DNA of 30,740 nucleotides, taken from positions 1 through 30,740 of the IMG/VR virus record IMGVR_UViG_3300046482_000269. One strand, given 5' to 3'. This document shows, in pieces, positions 12,008 to 21,058 of the stretch; within the stretch, counting starts at the first letter, position 1, and the number at the start of each line of letters is the position of its first letter. Under the pieces are notes generated by a model. That model was not told the origin of the DNA. It saw nothing but the letters and a program-made list of their open reading frames with translations, and made no database searches. This DNA comes from a virus. A program made the position numbers and the translations under genes.

Positions 12008-12244
12008 ATGTCTCTGGTCAACTGCTCGGATGGGCCACCCCCCCTCGAGACGCCCTGCACCGCCCTGGAACGCCTGTGCGCCTCGGTCCATTGTATGGCC
12101 GATGAGCTCGAACGGGCCCTGCAGACCTTGCCGGCGGACCATCCCTGCTACGCACCGATCCACACCGCCATGATCAGCCTCTTTGCGTGTAGCACGGAGG
12201 TGGGCGAGTGGCTCGACATCCAGGAGGACGCGCCCCGTGGCTGA
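12008..12244 (+). CDS. 78-aa hypothetical head-module protein
   Basis: ATG 12008 has TAGGAGCG upstream, which also contains the previous stop codon. The product is Cys-containing (C6, C17, C24, C29, C47, C61) and mainly helical, with an acidic C-terminus. The cysteines are not arranged as a recognisable zinc site. It overlaps the portal start by 8 bp, so translation of portal may depend on it. Function unknown. Confidence 0.6.
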   Translation: MSLVNCSDGPPPLETPCTALERLCASVHCMADELERALQTLPADHPCYAPIHTAMISLFACSTEVGEWLDIQEDAPRG

Positions 12245-14345
12245 GTCCCGCTCTACCCCCCGTGCCTCCCAAGACGAGGCCGTCTTGCTCGACGACATCC
12301 GCACGCGCTTTGCCTACGTGCAGGAGGTCGAGGCCGACTGGCGCCGCCGGGCCGAAGAGGACCTGCGCTTCTTTGCCGGCGAACAGTGGGACCAGCAACT
12401 CCTCACCTACCGCACCGGCCGTCCCTCCCTGGTGATCGATCGTATGGGCACCACGATTCGCCAGCTCGTCAACGAAGGCCGCCAGCAACGCCCCGGGATT
12501 ACCGTCTCTGCCGTCGATAGTGGCGCCGACCCGGACACCGCCGAGAAGATCCAGGGGCTTATCCGCCACGTCGAGGTGCAATCCAACGCCGACCTGGCCT
12601 ATACCACCGCCCTCGAACACGCCGTCATCTGCGGCCGCGGCTTCCTCCGGGTGCAGACGCGGTATCCGGACGCCTCGACGTTCGACCAGGAAGCGCTCAT
12701 TTGCCGCATTCCGCACCCGCTCTGGGTCTACCTCGACCCGCTGCATGAACAGCCGGATGGGGCGGACGCCCGCTGGTGTTTTCTTGCGCGCCAGATGCGC
12801 CGCCGGGAGTATCAGACCCAGTACGGGGGGACGGGGCAGGACCTGGCCGGCTGGGCCGCGCTGCACACCGGGTGGATTACGCACGATACCGTCCGCGTCG
12901 CCGAATACTATTGGGTGGAGACGCACCGCACGACCCTGCGTCTGCTCCAGAGTGGCCAGGTGTTGTCCGTGACGGACGAGGTTCCGGCAGGGGCCCGCGT
13001 GCTCCAGTCCAGGACGGTCGAGCGCCACGAGGTCTGGCACTGTCTCACCAACGGGCACGCCATCCTGAACGATTCCCTGACCCGCTGGCCGGGCACGAAA
13101 CTGCCGCTGGCGCAGGTCATCGGCGAAGAAAGCGAGGTGCAGGGTCGCCGGGACTGGCGCGGCCTGGTGCGCCGCCTGCGCGATCCGCAGCGCCAGTACA
13201 ACCTGATGGTCTCGACCAAAGCCGAAATTATCGCCCTGACGCCGCGTGCGCCGTTTATCGGGGCGGAGGGCCAGTTCGAGAATCACCCCGAGTGGGCCAT
13301 GGCCAATGTGCGCAACTATGCCTATCTCGAATACAAGCCGACCAGTCTCAATGGCCAGCCCATGCCGCCGCCGCAGCGCTCAGCCATCGAACCCCCCGTC
13401 CAGGCCGTGGTGGGCGCCTCGCTCCAGGCCGCGGACGAAATCAAGGCGATCAGCGGCTACTACGACCCTGCGCTCGGCGAGCAGTCCAACGAGACCTCGG
13501 GCGTCGCCATCCGCCAGCGCCAGGCCCAGACCAATACGGCTACCTATCACTTTCTCGACAATCAGCGCCGCGCCATTCGCCTCATCGGTGAGATCCTCGT
13601 GGACCTGTTTCCGCACATCCTGACGCAGCCGCAGACCGTGCGCATTCTCGGCGAGGACGGCCAGGCCAGTCAGGTGCCGATTAATCAGCCGCTCGTGGAC
13701 CCCAGCACGGGGCAACCGCAGGTGCACCCGCAGACGGGCAAGCCGCTGATCTATGACCTCGCCGCCGGGCGCTATGACGTGGCCATCGAGGCCGGGCCGT
13801 CCTACGCCACGCAGCGCCAGGAAAATCAGCAGATTCTCACGCAGATGCTTCAGGCCGCGCCGCAACTCATGGGCATTCTGGGCGACCTGTACGTGCAGAG
13901 CTTAGACATCGACCTGGCTGGCAAGATGGCCGACAGGCTCCAGCGTGCCATGCCCCCGCACTTGCTGCTCGGCGAGGAAGGGGCGGAAAAGAACCTGCAG
14001 GTGGCGCAGGCGAGCCAGCAACTGGCGCAACTGCCCCAGATGGCCCAGCAACTCCAGCAGGCCCAGGCGCAACTGCTCCAGCTCAATCAGAGTGTGCAGT
14101 CCCTCACGCAGACCAATAATGAGTTGACCTTGCAGCTCATGAACCGCGACAAAGATTTTCAGGTGCAGATGCGCAAGCTCGACATTGAAGAGGCCAGCAA
14201 GGGGCAGGAGCGCTTTGTCGACCAGGAAGCGATGAATATTAAAGCGTACGAGGCGGAAACGAAGCGCTACGAAGCGACCATGACCGAGGCTGCGACGGAC
14301 GTGCAGGGCGGCCCGTATGAGGCCAATGGCCGGGGAGGTGTCTAG
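12237..14345 (+). CDS. portal protein, P22 type
   Basis: The 702-residue protein forms the dodecameric DNA gateway of the head. The opening region has RFAYVQEVEADWRRRAEED, FFAGEQWD and PSLVIDRMG, then EGRQQRPGITV and ALEHAVICGRGFLRV, all characteristic of P22-family portals. The C-terminal 150 residues are Gln-rich coiled coil (LPQMAQQLQQAQAQL), matching the barrel helix of P22 portals. GTG 12237 lies nine bases after AGGAGG and inside the end of the preceding gene. Length is close to P22 gp1 (about 725). It is followed by the scaffold and coat genes as in P22. Confidence 0.88.
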   Translation: MAESRSTPRASQDEAVLLDDIRTRFAYVQEVEADWRRRAEEDLRFFAGEQWDQQLLTYRTGRPSLVIDRMGTTIRQLVNEGRQQRPGITVSAVDSGADPDTAEKIQGLIRHVEVQSNADLAYTTALEHAVICGRGFLRVQTRYPDASTFDQEALICRIPHPLWVYLDPLHEQPDGADARWCFLARQMRRREYQTQYGGTGQDLAGWAALHTGWITHDTVRVAEYYWVETHRTTLRLLQSGQVLSVTDEVPAGARVLQSRTVERHEVWHCLTNGHAILNDSLTRWPGTKLPLAQVIGEESEVQGRRDWRGLVRRLRDPQRQYNLMVSTKAEIIALTPRAPFIGAEGQFENHPEWAMANVRNYAYLEYKPTSLNGQPMPPPQRSAIEPPVQAVVGASLQAADEIKAISGYYDPALGEQSNETSGVAIRQRQAQTNTATYHFLDNQRRAIRLIGEILVDLFPHILTQPQTVRILGEDGQASQVPINQPLVDPSTGQPQVHPQTGKPLIYDLAAGRYDVAIEAGPSYATQRQENQQILTQMLQAAPQLMGILGDLYVQSLDIDLAGKMADRLQRAMPPHLLLGEEGAEKNLQVAQASQQLAQLPQMAQQLQQAQAQLLQLNQSVQSLTQTNNELTLQLMNRDKDFQVQMRKLDIEEASKGQERFVDQEAMNIKAYEAETKRYEATMTEAATDVQGGPYEANGRGGV

Positions 14346-15244
14346 TGGCCGAGGACCAGTATCAGGGCATTGTGACCACCAGCCCGGCGCCCGTGCCGGA
14401 CGCGCCGCCGCCGGAGCCTGCCCCCGAGGCGCCACCCCAGCCGGCGCCCTGGGAAGCCAAACTGGCGCAACTCGAACGCCTGACGCAGCAGCTCCAGGTG
14501 GATAACGCCGCCTTGCGCGCCACCGTGGAAACGACGCAGCGCTTACGGCCCGAGCCGCCGGCCGCGCCTCAGGAACCGGCTGGTCCGCCGGCCCGGCCGC
14601 AGGCCTCAGCGTATACGGACCAGGCGCAGTATGACCAGGACATGCAGACGTGGCTGGAGCAGACGGTCGAGCATCGCACGCAGCAGACGCTCCAGGCGGC
14701 CGAGCAGCACCGTGCGCGCCAGGCGCAGGAGCAGGAACTGGCGCGCACGCAGGCCGAACTTGATGCCAGGCTGACCGCGCGCGAAGCCGCCGTGCGCCAG
14801 ACCCAGACCGACTATGACCAGCTCGCACAGCAGGTCGCCGCGCAGATGAGCCAGGCGACCTACTGGGCGGTGCGGGCCACCGGGGACGCGGCGCCCGATC
14901 TCGTGGTGCACCTGGCGCAGCATCCCGAGGTGCTGCAACGGCTCAATCAGACCGCGCCGCATCTGCTGGGCTATGAAGTGGGACGCCTCAGTGCCCAGCT
15001 GGCGCCGCCGCCCGCAGCCCAGACGCCGCCTGTAGCAGAGACCTCAGCGCCGCCTGTGGTCCCCGTGGGGCCTCCCGCGCCCCCGGCCCCATCGCCCGTG
15101 GCCACGCGCCCACCCCCGCCGGCCCCACCCCAGATGGTGACCGGCGGGGGCGTGGTCCCGCCGGGCGGCTTCCATGACCAGATGTCGCAGCGGGCCTACG
15201 AAGAGGAACGCAGGAAACAGAATCCGCGCCTGTTCAGGCGCTAA
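14345..15244 (+). CDS. scaffolding protein
   Basis: The 299-residue product has a Pro/Ala-rich N-terminus, long Gln/Ala/Glu coiled-coil segments (about 38-65 and 95-165), a Pro-rich spacer (about 220-270) and a basic, charged C-terminus ending RKQNPRLFRR. A basic C-terminal end that contacts coat protein is usual in P22-type scaffolds. GTG 14345 has GGGGAGG upstream and shares a base with the portal stop. Position between portal and coat supports the role; there is no sequence signature of its own. Confidence 0.72.
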   Translation: MAEDQYQGIVTTSPAPVPDAPPPEPAPEAPPQPAPWEAKLAQLERLTQQLQVDNAALRATVETTQRLRPEPPAAPQEPAGPPARPQASAYTDQAQYDQDMQTWLEQTVEHRTQQTLQAAEQHRARQAQEQELARTQAELDARLTAREAAVRQTQTDYDQLAQQVAAQMSQATYWAVRATGDAAPDLVVHLAQHPEVLQRLNQTAPHLLGYEVGRLSAQLAPPPAAQTPPVAETSAPPVVPVGPPAPPAPSPVATRPPPPAPPQMVTGGGVVPPGGFHDQMSQRAYEEERRKQNPRLFRR

Positions 15245-15279
15245 CCGCGCGGGAGCGAGAGGACGAGGACGCTAGGTCA

Positions 15280-15351
15280 GGGGGCTTCTGCTCTAGGGCC
15301 TTGACACCCTCGCCTCCGCACTGCGCACCGCCGAGGCGTCCTAGAGCCCCC
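15280..15351 (+). promoter_or_regulatory. long nested stem-loop in the leader of the coat gene
   Basis: GGGGG (15280-15284) can pair with CCCCC (15347-15351), CTCTAGG (15291-15297) with CCTAGAG (15340-15346), and CGCCTC (15311-15316) with GAGGCG (15333-15338), all nested. The structure fills the 176-bp gap between scaffold and coat genes. A smaller GCAGG/CCTGC hairpin follows. It may attenuate or protect the mRNA so that coat protein outnumbers scaffold and portal; this is inference. No convincing promoter was found in the gap. Confidence 0.5.
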
Positions 15352-15420
15352 TAGACGCAGGGTCCATACCTGCGGGGAAGCCCCTCCCCGTCACGCTGAC
15401 ATTTCTGGGAGGGCTCTCCA

Positions 15421-16644
15421 GTGCCAAATGTCCTGACCGTGATCCAAATGACCTCACGTGAACTCTTGATGATGCTCAAAAATAACCTCGGCTTCTCCAA
15501 AGGCGTGTCCCGCCAGTGGGAAGCCCAATTCGCCGTGCAGGGGGCGAAAATAGGGGCGAATCTCCAGATCCGCAAAACGCCGCGCCATGCCGTGCAATCG
15601 GGGGCGCCGTTTAGTGCGGAGAACTATACGGAAGAGTACGTCACCCTCGTCGTCAACCAGCAAAAGCATATCGACGTCGAGATGCTCTCGACCGAGCTGA
15701 CCCTGTCGATGGACGACTGGTCGCGCCGGGTGGCCCGGCCCGGCGGCACGCGCCTGGCCAACGAGATCGATAAGGACGGCCTGATGTGCTACGCCCAGGT
15801 GGCCAATAGCGTCGTGTCACCCACCGACGCGACGCAGAAGTTTTATCAGTACAACCTGGCGCACGCCATTCTCCTCAAGGCCGGTGCCCCCATGGACGGG
15901 GACTTTTACGTGTGCCTCGAACCCCTCGAAAACGCGGCGGTGGTGAACAGTAACCGCGGGCTCTTCCAGTCGAGCGAGCGCATCAAGGAACAGTACGAAG
16001 AGGGCATCATGGGCCGCATGACGGGCGCCGATTGGGTGGTCGATCAGAATGTCGCCGCGCATACCACCGGGCAACGGGGCGGCACGCCCGTGGTGGCGGG
16101 TGCCGGGCAAACCGGCTCCAGCCTGAACACGAGCGGCTGGACGGCGGCGATTGCGGTCCGCCTCAATGCCGGGGACGTCATCCAACTGGCCGGCGTCTAT
16201 GCCACCAATCCGCAGACCTTGCAGAGCACCGGGCGCTTGCGGGATTTTGTGGTCACGGCCCCGGCCTCGAGTTCGGGCACCGGCACGGCGACCCTGCAAA
16301 TCTCGCCGCCCATTATCCTGCCGCCCGATCCGCGCGCCACGGTCACGGCGGGGCCGGCGGACCTGGCCGAAATCACCTTTACCGGGACGGCCTCGACCAC
16401 CTATGCGCAGAATCTCTTTTATCACAAGGACGCCTTCACGTTGGCCGTGGTGCCCATGATCCTGCCCTTTAGTGGCCAGGCCAGCCGGGCCGATGACCCC
16501 GAGTTTGGGGCGAGTCTCCGGGTGTGGCGGGATTCCAACATTGCCACAGACACCCATCCCGCGAGGACGGACGTGTTGTACGGCTGGTTGGCCCAACATC
16601 CCGAGCTCGCCTGCCGGGTCTGGTCGACCCCAGGCGTCAGTTAG
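15421..16644 (+). CDS. major coat protein, P22 coat (gp5) family
   Basis: The 407-residue protein builds the icosahedral head. The N-terminal arm starts MPNVLTVIQMTSRELLMMLKN, followed by VSRQWEAQFAVQGAKIGANLQIRKP-type text and the NEIDKDGL helix seen in P22-like coat proteins. An Ala/Gly/Thr-rich inserted beta region (about 215-325) sits where P22 coat has its I-domain. The C-terminus has an FHKDAF-like element (YHKDAFTLAVVP) typical of the HK97 A-domain. GTG 15421 follows GGGAGGG at seven bases. Length is close to P22 gp5 (430). Confidence 0.88.
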   Translation: MPNVLTVIQMTSRELLMMLKNNLGFSKGVSRQWEAQFAVQGAKIGANLQIRKTPRHAVQSGAPFSAENYTEEYVTLVVNQQKHIDVEMLSTELTLSMDDWSRRVARPGGTRLANEIDKDGLMCYAQVANSVVSPTDATQKFYQYNLAHAILLKAGAPMDGDFYVCLEPLENAAVVNSNRGLFQSSERIKEQYEEGIMGRMTGADWVVDQNVAAHTTGQRGGTPVVAGAGQTGSSLNTSGWTAAIAVRLNAGDVIQLAGVYATNPQTLQSTGRLRDFVVTAPASSSGTGTATLQISPPIILPPDPRATVTAGPADLAEITFTGTASTTYAQNLFYHKDAFTLAVVPMILPFSGQASRADDPEFGASLRVWRDSNIATDTHPARTDVLYGWLAQHPELACRVWSTPGVS

Positions 16645-16697
16645 TGGTCCGGAACACCTTCGTGACCCCGCAGCGGGCGGGGTCCACAGGAGACCGT

Positions 16698-16901
16698 ATG
16701 GCTGAAGACGCGACGCCCCAAAAGTATCCGGGCTGGCGCTATCACGTGAGGTTACCGGCCGTGGTGGTCCACTCTGAGGACGAGGAACACGCCCTGCCCG
16801 AGGGCTACGTGGCGCACCTGATTACCGAGGCAGAACGGGCGGAGGCGGCCGCGAAGGCGGCCGAAGGGGAGAGCTCCCCACGCAGCAGGAGCCACCGGTG
16901 A
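16698..16901 (+). CDS. 67-aa hypothetical protein between coat and gp4-like genes
   Basis: ATG 16698 follows AGGAGACCGT. The product has a Trp/Tyr-containing start (YPGWRYHVRLPAVVV), resembling small beta proteins, then an acidic patch SEDEEHALPEGY and an Ala/Glu helix. Its stop overlaps the GTG of the next gene. Small proteins in this place may complete the head, but no evidence beyond position exists. Confidence 0.65.
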   Translation: MAEDATPQKYPGWRYHVRLPAVVVHSEDEEHALPEGYVAHLITEAERAEAAAKAAEGESSPRSRSHR

Positions 16902-17617
16902 CCACCGCCAGAGCCATTGTGCGCGGGGCACTGCTTGATTTGCAGGTGGTGTCCGCTGAGCAACCCATCGACGCCAGCATGGTGCAGGATGGCCTGGACT
17001 TGCTCAACGCCATGCTGGACTCCTGGAGTCTTGAGGCCTTGACGGTGTATTACACGCCAGCCACGGAGATCCCCTGGCCAGCGGGCACCCAGGCGCTCAC
17101 GTGGGGGCCGGGCGGGGATATCCCGAGCGCGCGGCCGCTCAAGCTCCAGCCCTATGCCCAGTACCGCGATACGGCGACCGGCCTGGAGCTGCCGCTGACG
17201 GTGCTGGATCGCCAGTCCGCCTATGCGGCGTTCACGCTCAAGCGCCAGGCCAGCAGTACGCCACAGGTGCTGTACTATGCGCCGAGCATGCCCCTGGGGA
17301 CGCTGTATGAGTGGCCCATTGCCAGCGAGGCCTGGACGATCGTGGTCTACCCGTGGCAGCCGTTTGGGCGGTTTGGGCACCTGGATGAGGACATCCTGTT
17401 TCCGCCGGGCTATGAGCGGGCCGTGCGTGCCGGGCTCAGTCTGGAGAGCGCGCCGCAGTACGGGGTGCAGCCCTCGCCCATGACGGTGGGGATTGTGGGC
17501 GAAGCGAAGGCGAACCTCAAGCGGCTCAACGCGGTCGTGCCAATCCTGGGGATGGACCCGAGCCTGGGGGAGACGACGGCGAGAGATCCGTACGCTATCT
17601 ACACCGATGTGCCTTAG
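16898..17617 (+). CDS. P22 gp4-like tail accessory / head completion protein
   Basis: The 239-residue product contains the pattern of P22 gp4: a start with IVRGALLDLQVVSAEQP, GLDLLNAMLDSWSLEAL (about 32-48), a strand-rich centre, LYEWPI and a C-terminal helix PPGYERAVRAGLSLE. In P22, gp4 binds below the portal and bridges to gp10. GTG 16898 overlaps the previous TGA and has AGGAG six bases upstream. The gp10-like gene follows after 8 bp, in the P22 order. Confidence 0.8.
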   Translation: MTTARAIVRGALLDLQVVSAEQPIDASMVQDGLDLLNAMLDSWSLEALTVYYTPATEIPWPAGTQALTWGPGGDIPSARPLKLQPYAQYRDTATGLELPLTVLDRQSAYAAFTLKRQASSTPQVLYYAPSMPLGTLYEWPIASEAWTIVVYPWQPFGRFGHLDEDILFPPGYERAVRAGLSLESAPQYGVQPSPMTVGIVGEAKANLKRLNAVVPILGMDPSLGETTARDPYAIYTDVP

Positions 17618-17625
17618 GAGGCCTC

Positions 17626-19053
17626 GTGCCAGTCTTGCAGGGTTTCTGTGCCCCATCCGGCCAGTCACGTTCTTCTACGGTGAGTAGCGAGAGGACCATA
17701 AACCTTTACATCGAAAATTCGCCCAACGACCCGCGCCAGCTCGTCTTGTACGGGATGCCAGGGCTCAGGCCGTGGCTGCTGCTGCCCTCGGCACCTGTCC
17801 GTGGCCTGTACGAGACCTCCACGTCTCGTACGTTCGCCGTGACGTCGACGACCCTGTACGAACTCTTCGCCGGTGGCTCGTTCCTGTCGCGTGGCACGGT
17901 GACGACGGGCACGGCCCCTGCCTACTTCGCGGATAATGGCCTGCACATGGTCCTCAGTGTCGATGGCGTCGGCTTTGCCTACGATCTCAGTACGAACGTG
18001 CTCACCGCGCTTCCCCTCACCGGCCCGCAGACGTTCGGGCGTTTTGGCTATCTCGATGGCTATCTGGTGGTCAATGAGCCCGGCACCGCGCGCTTCTGGT
18101 ACTCCGGCCTGCTCGATGCACTGACCTGGGACGCCCTCGCCTTCTACAGTGCCGAGGGCCGTCCCGATCCGCTGGTGACGCTGTTCGTGGACCATCGGCA
18201 GATGTTCCTCATGGGCACACAGAGTACGGAAATCTGGGACTCAACCGGTGATGCCCTCAACCCGTTTGCGCGCAACAACAGTGCCTTCCTGGAGCAGGGG
18301 GGTGCCGCCCCCGCGGCCGTGGTGGGTGCCAATAACACGTTTTTCTGGCTCGGGGGGAGTCAGCGTGGTGAAGGCCCAATTTGGCGTTTGGACGGCTACA
18401 CCCCGCGGCGCATCTCGACGTATGCCGTGGAAACGGCCCTGGGAACCATGGAGACCGTCGGCGATGCGGTGGGCTTTACCGTGTCGTGGAGTGGGCACTC
18501 GTGGGTGGGCTGGTATTTTGTGAGCGGTGATCAAACCTGGCTGTTCGATACGAACCTTGAGTCTTGGTGCGAATTAGCCGATCTTGGTGATGATGGGCTC
18601 TTGCATGCCTTTCGTTCGTATACGCATGCTTTTTCGTCAGGGGAACATGTCTGGGGTGATAGGACAAGTGGCCGGGTGTATCTCTGGGATGACGGCTATT
18701 ACTTCTACGGCACGGACCCGATCTATCGCGCCCGGATTACCCCGCATGTGCGCCAGGATCAGCAGCCGGTCCTCTACAGTGCCTTCGAGCTCGTCATGGC
18801 GAGTGGCGTGGGTCTCGATGGGGGCGTGGTGCCCGGGACAGAGCCCCAGGTGATGCTGGCGTGGAGTGACGATGGCGGCGAGAGCTACAGTTATCCGCTG
18901 TGGCGCAGCGCCGGTCCCATCGGGCGCCGTGAGCGCCGCGTCATCTGGCGCCGCTTAGGGCGTGCGCCAACGACGCGCTGCTTCAAGGTCGCCATGACCG
19001 ATCCGGTGCCCACAGCCTGGCTCTCCGCGCGCGTAGAGGTGGCCGGTGGCTGA
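17626..19053 (+). CDS. P22 gp10-like packaged-DNA stabilisation protein
   Basis: The 475-residue protein resembles P22 gp10, the hexameric neck protein that plugs the tail. Signatures include [14 protein letters not shown] near the start, repeated beta strands with DG and GG turns, [32 protein letters not shown] and [12 protein letters not shown]. It is predicted to be all beta, propeller-like. GTG 17626 follows TAGGAGG, where the TAG is the stop of the gp4-like gene. The usual length of gp10 is about 470. Confidence 0.85.
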   Translation: MPVLQGFCAPSGQSRSSTVSSERTINLYIENSPNDPRQLVLYGMPGLRPWLLLPSAPVRGLYETSTSRTFAVTSTTLYELFAGGSFLSRGTVTTGTAPAYFADNGLHMVLSVDGVGFAYDLSTNVLTALPLTGPQTFGRFGYLDGYLVVNEPGTARFWYSGLLDALTWDALAFYSAEGRPDPLVTLFVDHRQMFLMGTQSTEIWDSTGDALNPFARNNSAFLEQGGAAPAAVVGANNTFFWLGGSQRGEGPIWRLDGYTPRRISTYAVETALGTMETVGDAVGFTVSWSGHSWVGWYFVSGDQTWLFDTNLESWCELADLGDDGLLHAFRSYTHAFSSGEHVWGDRTSGRVYLWDDGYYFYGTDPIYRARITPHVRQDQQPVLYSAFELVMASGVGLDGGVVPGTEPQVMLAWSDDGGESYSYPLWRSAGPIGRRERRVIWRRLGRAPTTRCFKVAMTDPVPTAWLSARVEVAGG

Positions 19054-19639
19054 ATACTTAGAGCCCGCTCCCGCGAGACAGGCGGTGATTGACCGCGCGA
19101 ATCTGCTCATCGACCGCAGCTGGTTGCTCTGGCTCGAGCGCGTGCGCCGTGCCGCGCAAGAGGCGGGGGTCCCCGGGCCGCCCGGTCCGGCCGGGCCGAC
19201 GGGTCCTGCTGGTCCCCAGGGCGATCCGGGTCCGCCAGGCCCGCAGGGGGATCTCGGCCCGCCAGGGCCCCAGGGACCGCCTGGCGCCTTCAGTGAGACC
19301 ACGCTCACCGTGGCCGTGAGTGGCGCGGCCGTCATCACCGTGGCGAATATGGCACCGCCCGGCGCAACCATCCTGGGCGTGACCTGGCGGGTCAGTACCG
19401 CCTTCACCGGGGGTGTGACGGGATTGCTCATTGGCGATAGTGTGGCGGGTGATCGTTGGGGAGCCGCCAGTGCCGTGACGCTGGGCACCGGTGGCGACAG
19501 CAGCGCCTGGCGTGGGCAGGGGGGCTTCACGGTGACGACGGCGTACAGTGTCCTGGTGTCGCCGGTGGGCGCAGCCCTGGGGGCAGCGGGCGCGGTGACG
19601 GTGAAATGTACATGGTGGCCTGTGATCACAGCACCTTAG
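19046..19639 (+). CDS. collagen-like tail protein with shared C-terminal beta domain
   Basis: The 197-residue protein has an N-terminal helix (1-40), then about 13 Gly-X-Y triplets (about 43-82, rich in GPPGP and GPQGD) that would form a collagen-like trimeric stalk. A C-terminal beta domain contains [11 protein letters not shown] and [13 protein letters not shown]. The same domain ends the fibre protein encoded at 28263. GTG 19046 overlaps the gp10-like stop and has AGAGGTGG upstream. It is likely a thin fibre or decoration of the tail; receptor binding is possible. Confidence 0.78.
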   Translation: MAEYLEPAPARQAVIDRANLLIDRSWLLWLERVRRAAQEAGVPGPPGPAGPTGPAGPQGDPGPPGPQGDLGPPGPQGPPGAFSETTLTVAVSGAAVITVANMAPPGATILGVTWRVSTAFTGGVTGLLIGDSVAGDRWGAASAVTLGTGGDSSAWRGQGGFTVTTAYSVLVSPVGAALGAAGAVTVKCTWWPVITAP

Positions 19640-19650
19640 AGAGGTGTAAC

Positions 19651-19698
19651 GCGCGTGGATATGCTCGTGTGTACTGGCCTGTCTTTGCGGCGCCATAG
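19651..19698 (+). pseudogene. relic of a second C-terminal tail-domain end
   Basis: After the collagen-like gene's TAG an open frame in another register reads GYARVYWPVFAAP then TAG (19696-19698). The collagen-like protein ends [12 protein letters not shown]. The shared WPV-x-x-AP ending at the same distance from a stop suggests a leftover from a duplicated or exchanged gene end. It is too short to be decisive. Confidence 0.35.
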
Positions 19699-19706
19699 GG
19701 GGACGC

Positions 19707-20276
19707 ATGCACTTTTTACGCCTCGCCACGGGCCTGGATGTGACACCCCTGCTGCTGGCGCTCAGGCAGCAGCCGGCGTTGTGGGGAAGATCTTTTAGAA
19801 CTACATTCCCGGAGAGCCCGCACCGCGAAATGCTGGACTGTGTGTTGCGCTGCCAGGTCGAGGGCAAGAGTGACGATCCCAGAGAGTGTTTCTGGCTGCC
19901 GCAGTGGGCGTGTCTGCCGCAGGCCAGGCCGCTGGTGTACGGCCTCCTGGCGCGCGTGGAGGGGGAGCGCTTGGGGCGGGTGCTGCTGACGTGGGGGCTG
20001 CCGGGGACCCAAATCTATAGGCATAGAGATATAGGACCAAAGGACGGTTTGCACTATGATTCAGAACCTTATTGGAGCCGTCATCATGTGGTATTGGAGA
20101 GCAATCCTGCCTGCACCTTTACCTGTGGCGAAGAGGGGGAAGAAGAAATGGTGCACATGGAAGCAGGCTCTGCGTGGTGGTTTAATAGCGCCTTGATGCA
20201 CAGTTGTGCGAACAAGGGCACCACTGACCGAATCCACCTTATCATTGATGTCCATTGTGGGCATATGGGGGCTTAG
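19707..20276 (+). CDS. aspartyl/asparaginyl-hydroxylase-like 2-oxoglutarate/Fe(II) dioxygenase
   Basis: The 189-residue protein shows the double-stranded beta-helix motif set: YRHRD (H106, D108) for iron, WSRHHVVLESNP (123-134), an acidic loop, AGSAWWFN (153-160), then H165 as distal iron ligand and DRIHLIIDV (174-182) with R175 for 2-oxoglutarate. This matches the Asp/Asn beta-hydroxylase-like family. ATG 19707 follows AGGGGGACGC. It sits inside the tail module, after the collagen-like protein, so tail or host protein hydroxylation is a reasonable but untested idea. Its TAG interlocks with the TAA of the convergent HNH gene. Confidence 0.75.
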   Translation: MHFLRLATGLDVTPLLLALRQQPALWGRSFRTTFPESPHREMLDCVLRCQVEGKSDDPRECFWLPQWACLPQARPLVYGLLARVEGERLGRVLLTWGLPGTQIYRHRDIGPKDGLHYDSEPYWSRHHVVLESNPACTFTCGEEGEEEMVHMEAGSAWWFNSALMHSCANKGTTDRIHLIIDVHCGHMGA

Positions 20277-21025
20277 GCAGTTTTTTTCTTGGTTGCTGCG
20301 AGCACGAGTAAGAACGGTTGTACAGGAATAGGCGGTAGTTTCGTGCCTTTGCGAGAATTGCAGGAGCCACATGCTCCTATGACATTGTGCACTGTATGGG
20401 AACCACCCTGTGACAGAGGTGTCAGGTGATCCTGGGTCAAATGGCCTTTGCAACGTTTTTTACAGTAGTAACAACGGTGGTTTTGCGCTTCCTGAATGCC
20501 AACCCATTCGGCAGAGGTCAAGTTATTGCTTGGGGCATTAGCCTTTCGCGCGCGACGTCTGGCGTTATGCATCGCGACGAATTCAGGACGTGCTTGGCGA
20601 TACGCCAGTTGTCTTTGGCGAATACGCTCAGGATGTTTCGCAGCATAACGTTGATTCGAGGCACGTGCTTTTTCAGGATGTGCAGCTTTATAGGCTTTTC
20701 CTCTTGCACGTTCTTCTTCAGGGTGGGCAAGTCGATAGGCTTTTACTCTGGTAGCTTCTTCAGCGCGATGCAACGCATTACGTGCATTCTGTTTCGCCCT
20801 GGCTTTTGCTCGACGCTCCTCGCGTGCTTCAGGGTAGTCAGCTTCATAGGCCACTCTTGCCGCCCACGAGCGCTGACCAGCAGCTTTGTCCAATGCTTTT
20901 TTTCGTGCAGGATGAGCGATCTTCCAGGCCCGCGCTGCGGCTCGTTTCTTGGCTGCATGGCGTTGGTTGTAGATTTTATCATAGGCTCGTTTCTTCTCGC
21001 GCTTTTCTTGCAAAGATTGCGGCAT
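20273..21025 (-). CDS. HNH homing-type endonuclease with 15-residue basic repeats
   Basis: The 250-residue protein has a C-terminal HNH domain: CYYC (185-188), QDHLTPLSQGG (D199, H200), N214, and CGSCN-SRK (219-225). The N-terminal 160 residues are Arg/Lys/Ala-rich, with AYRLAHPEEERARGK-type units in register every 15 residues (starting near 96, 111, 126 and 141, more degenerate before). These are probably DNA-binding helices. It lies antisense to the late genes, the usual state of a free-standing homing endonuclease. ATG 21025 follows GAGGAG at eight bases. The stop shares TTAG with the dioxygenase gene. Confidence 0.85.
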   Translation of the reverse strand: MPQSLQEKREKKRAYDKIYNQRHAAKKRAAARAWKIAHPARKKALDKAAGQRSWAARVAYEADYPEAREERRAKARAKQNARNALHRAEEATRVKAYRLAHPEEERARGKAYKAAHPEKARASNQRYAAKHPERIRQRQLAYRQARPEFVAMHNARRRARKANAPSNNLTSAEWVGIQEAQNHRCYYCKKRCKGHLTQDHLTPLSQGGSHTVHNVIGACGSCNSRKGTKLPPIPVQPFLLVLAATKKKTA

Positions 21026-21058
21026 GGCTCCAACTCCTCTTGTTGGTCCTCAGATGTA

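Noticed and set aside
12174-13286. 370-codon minus-strand frame opposite the portal gene
   Set aside because: A typical GC-rich antisense shadow of a clearly recognised portal protein.
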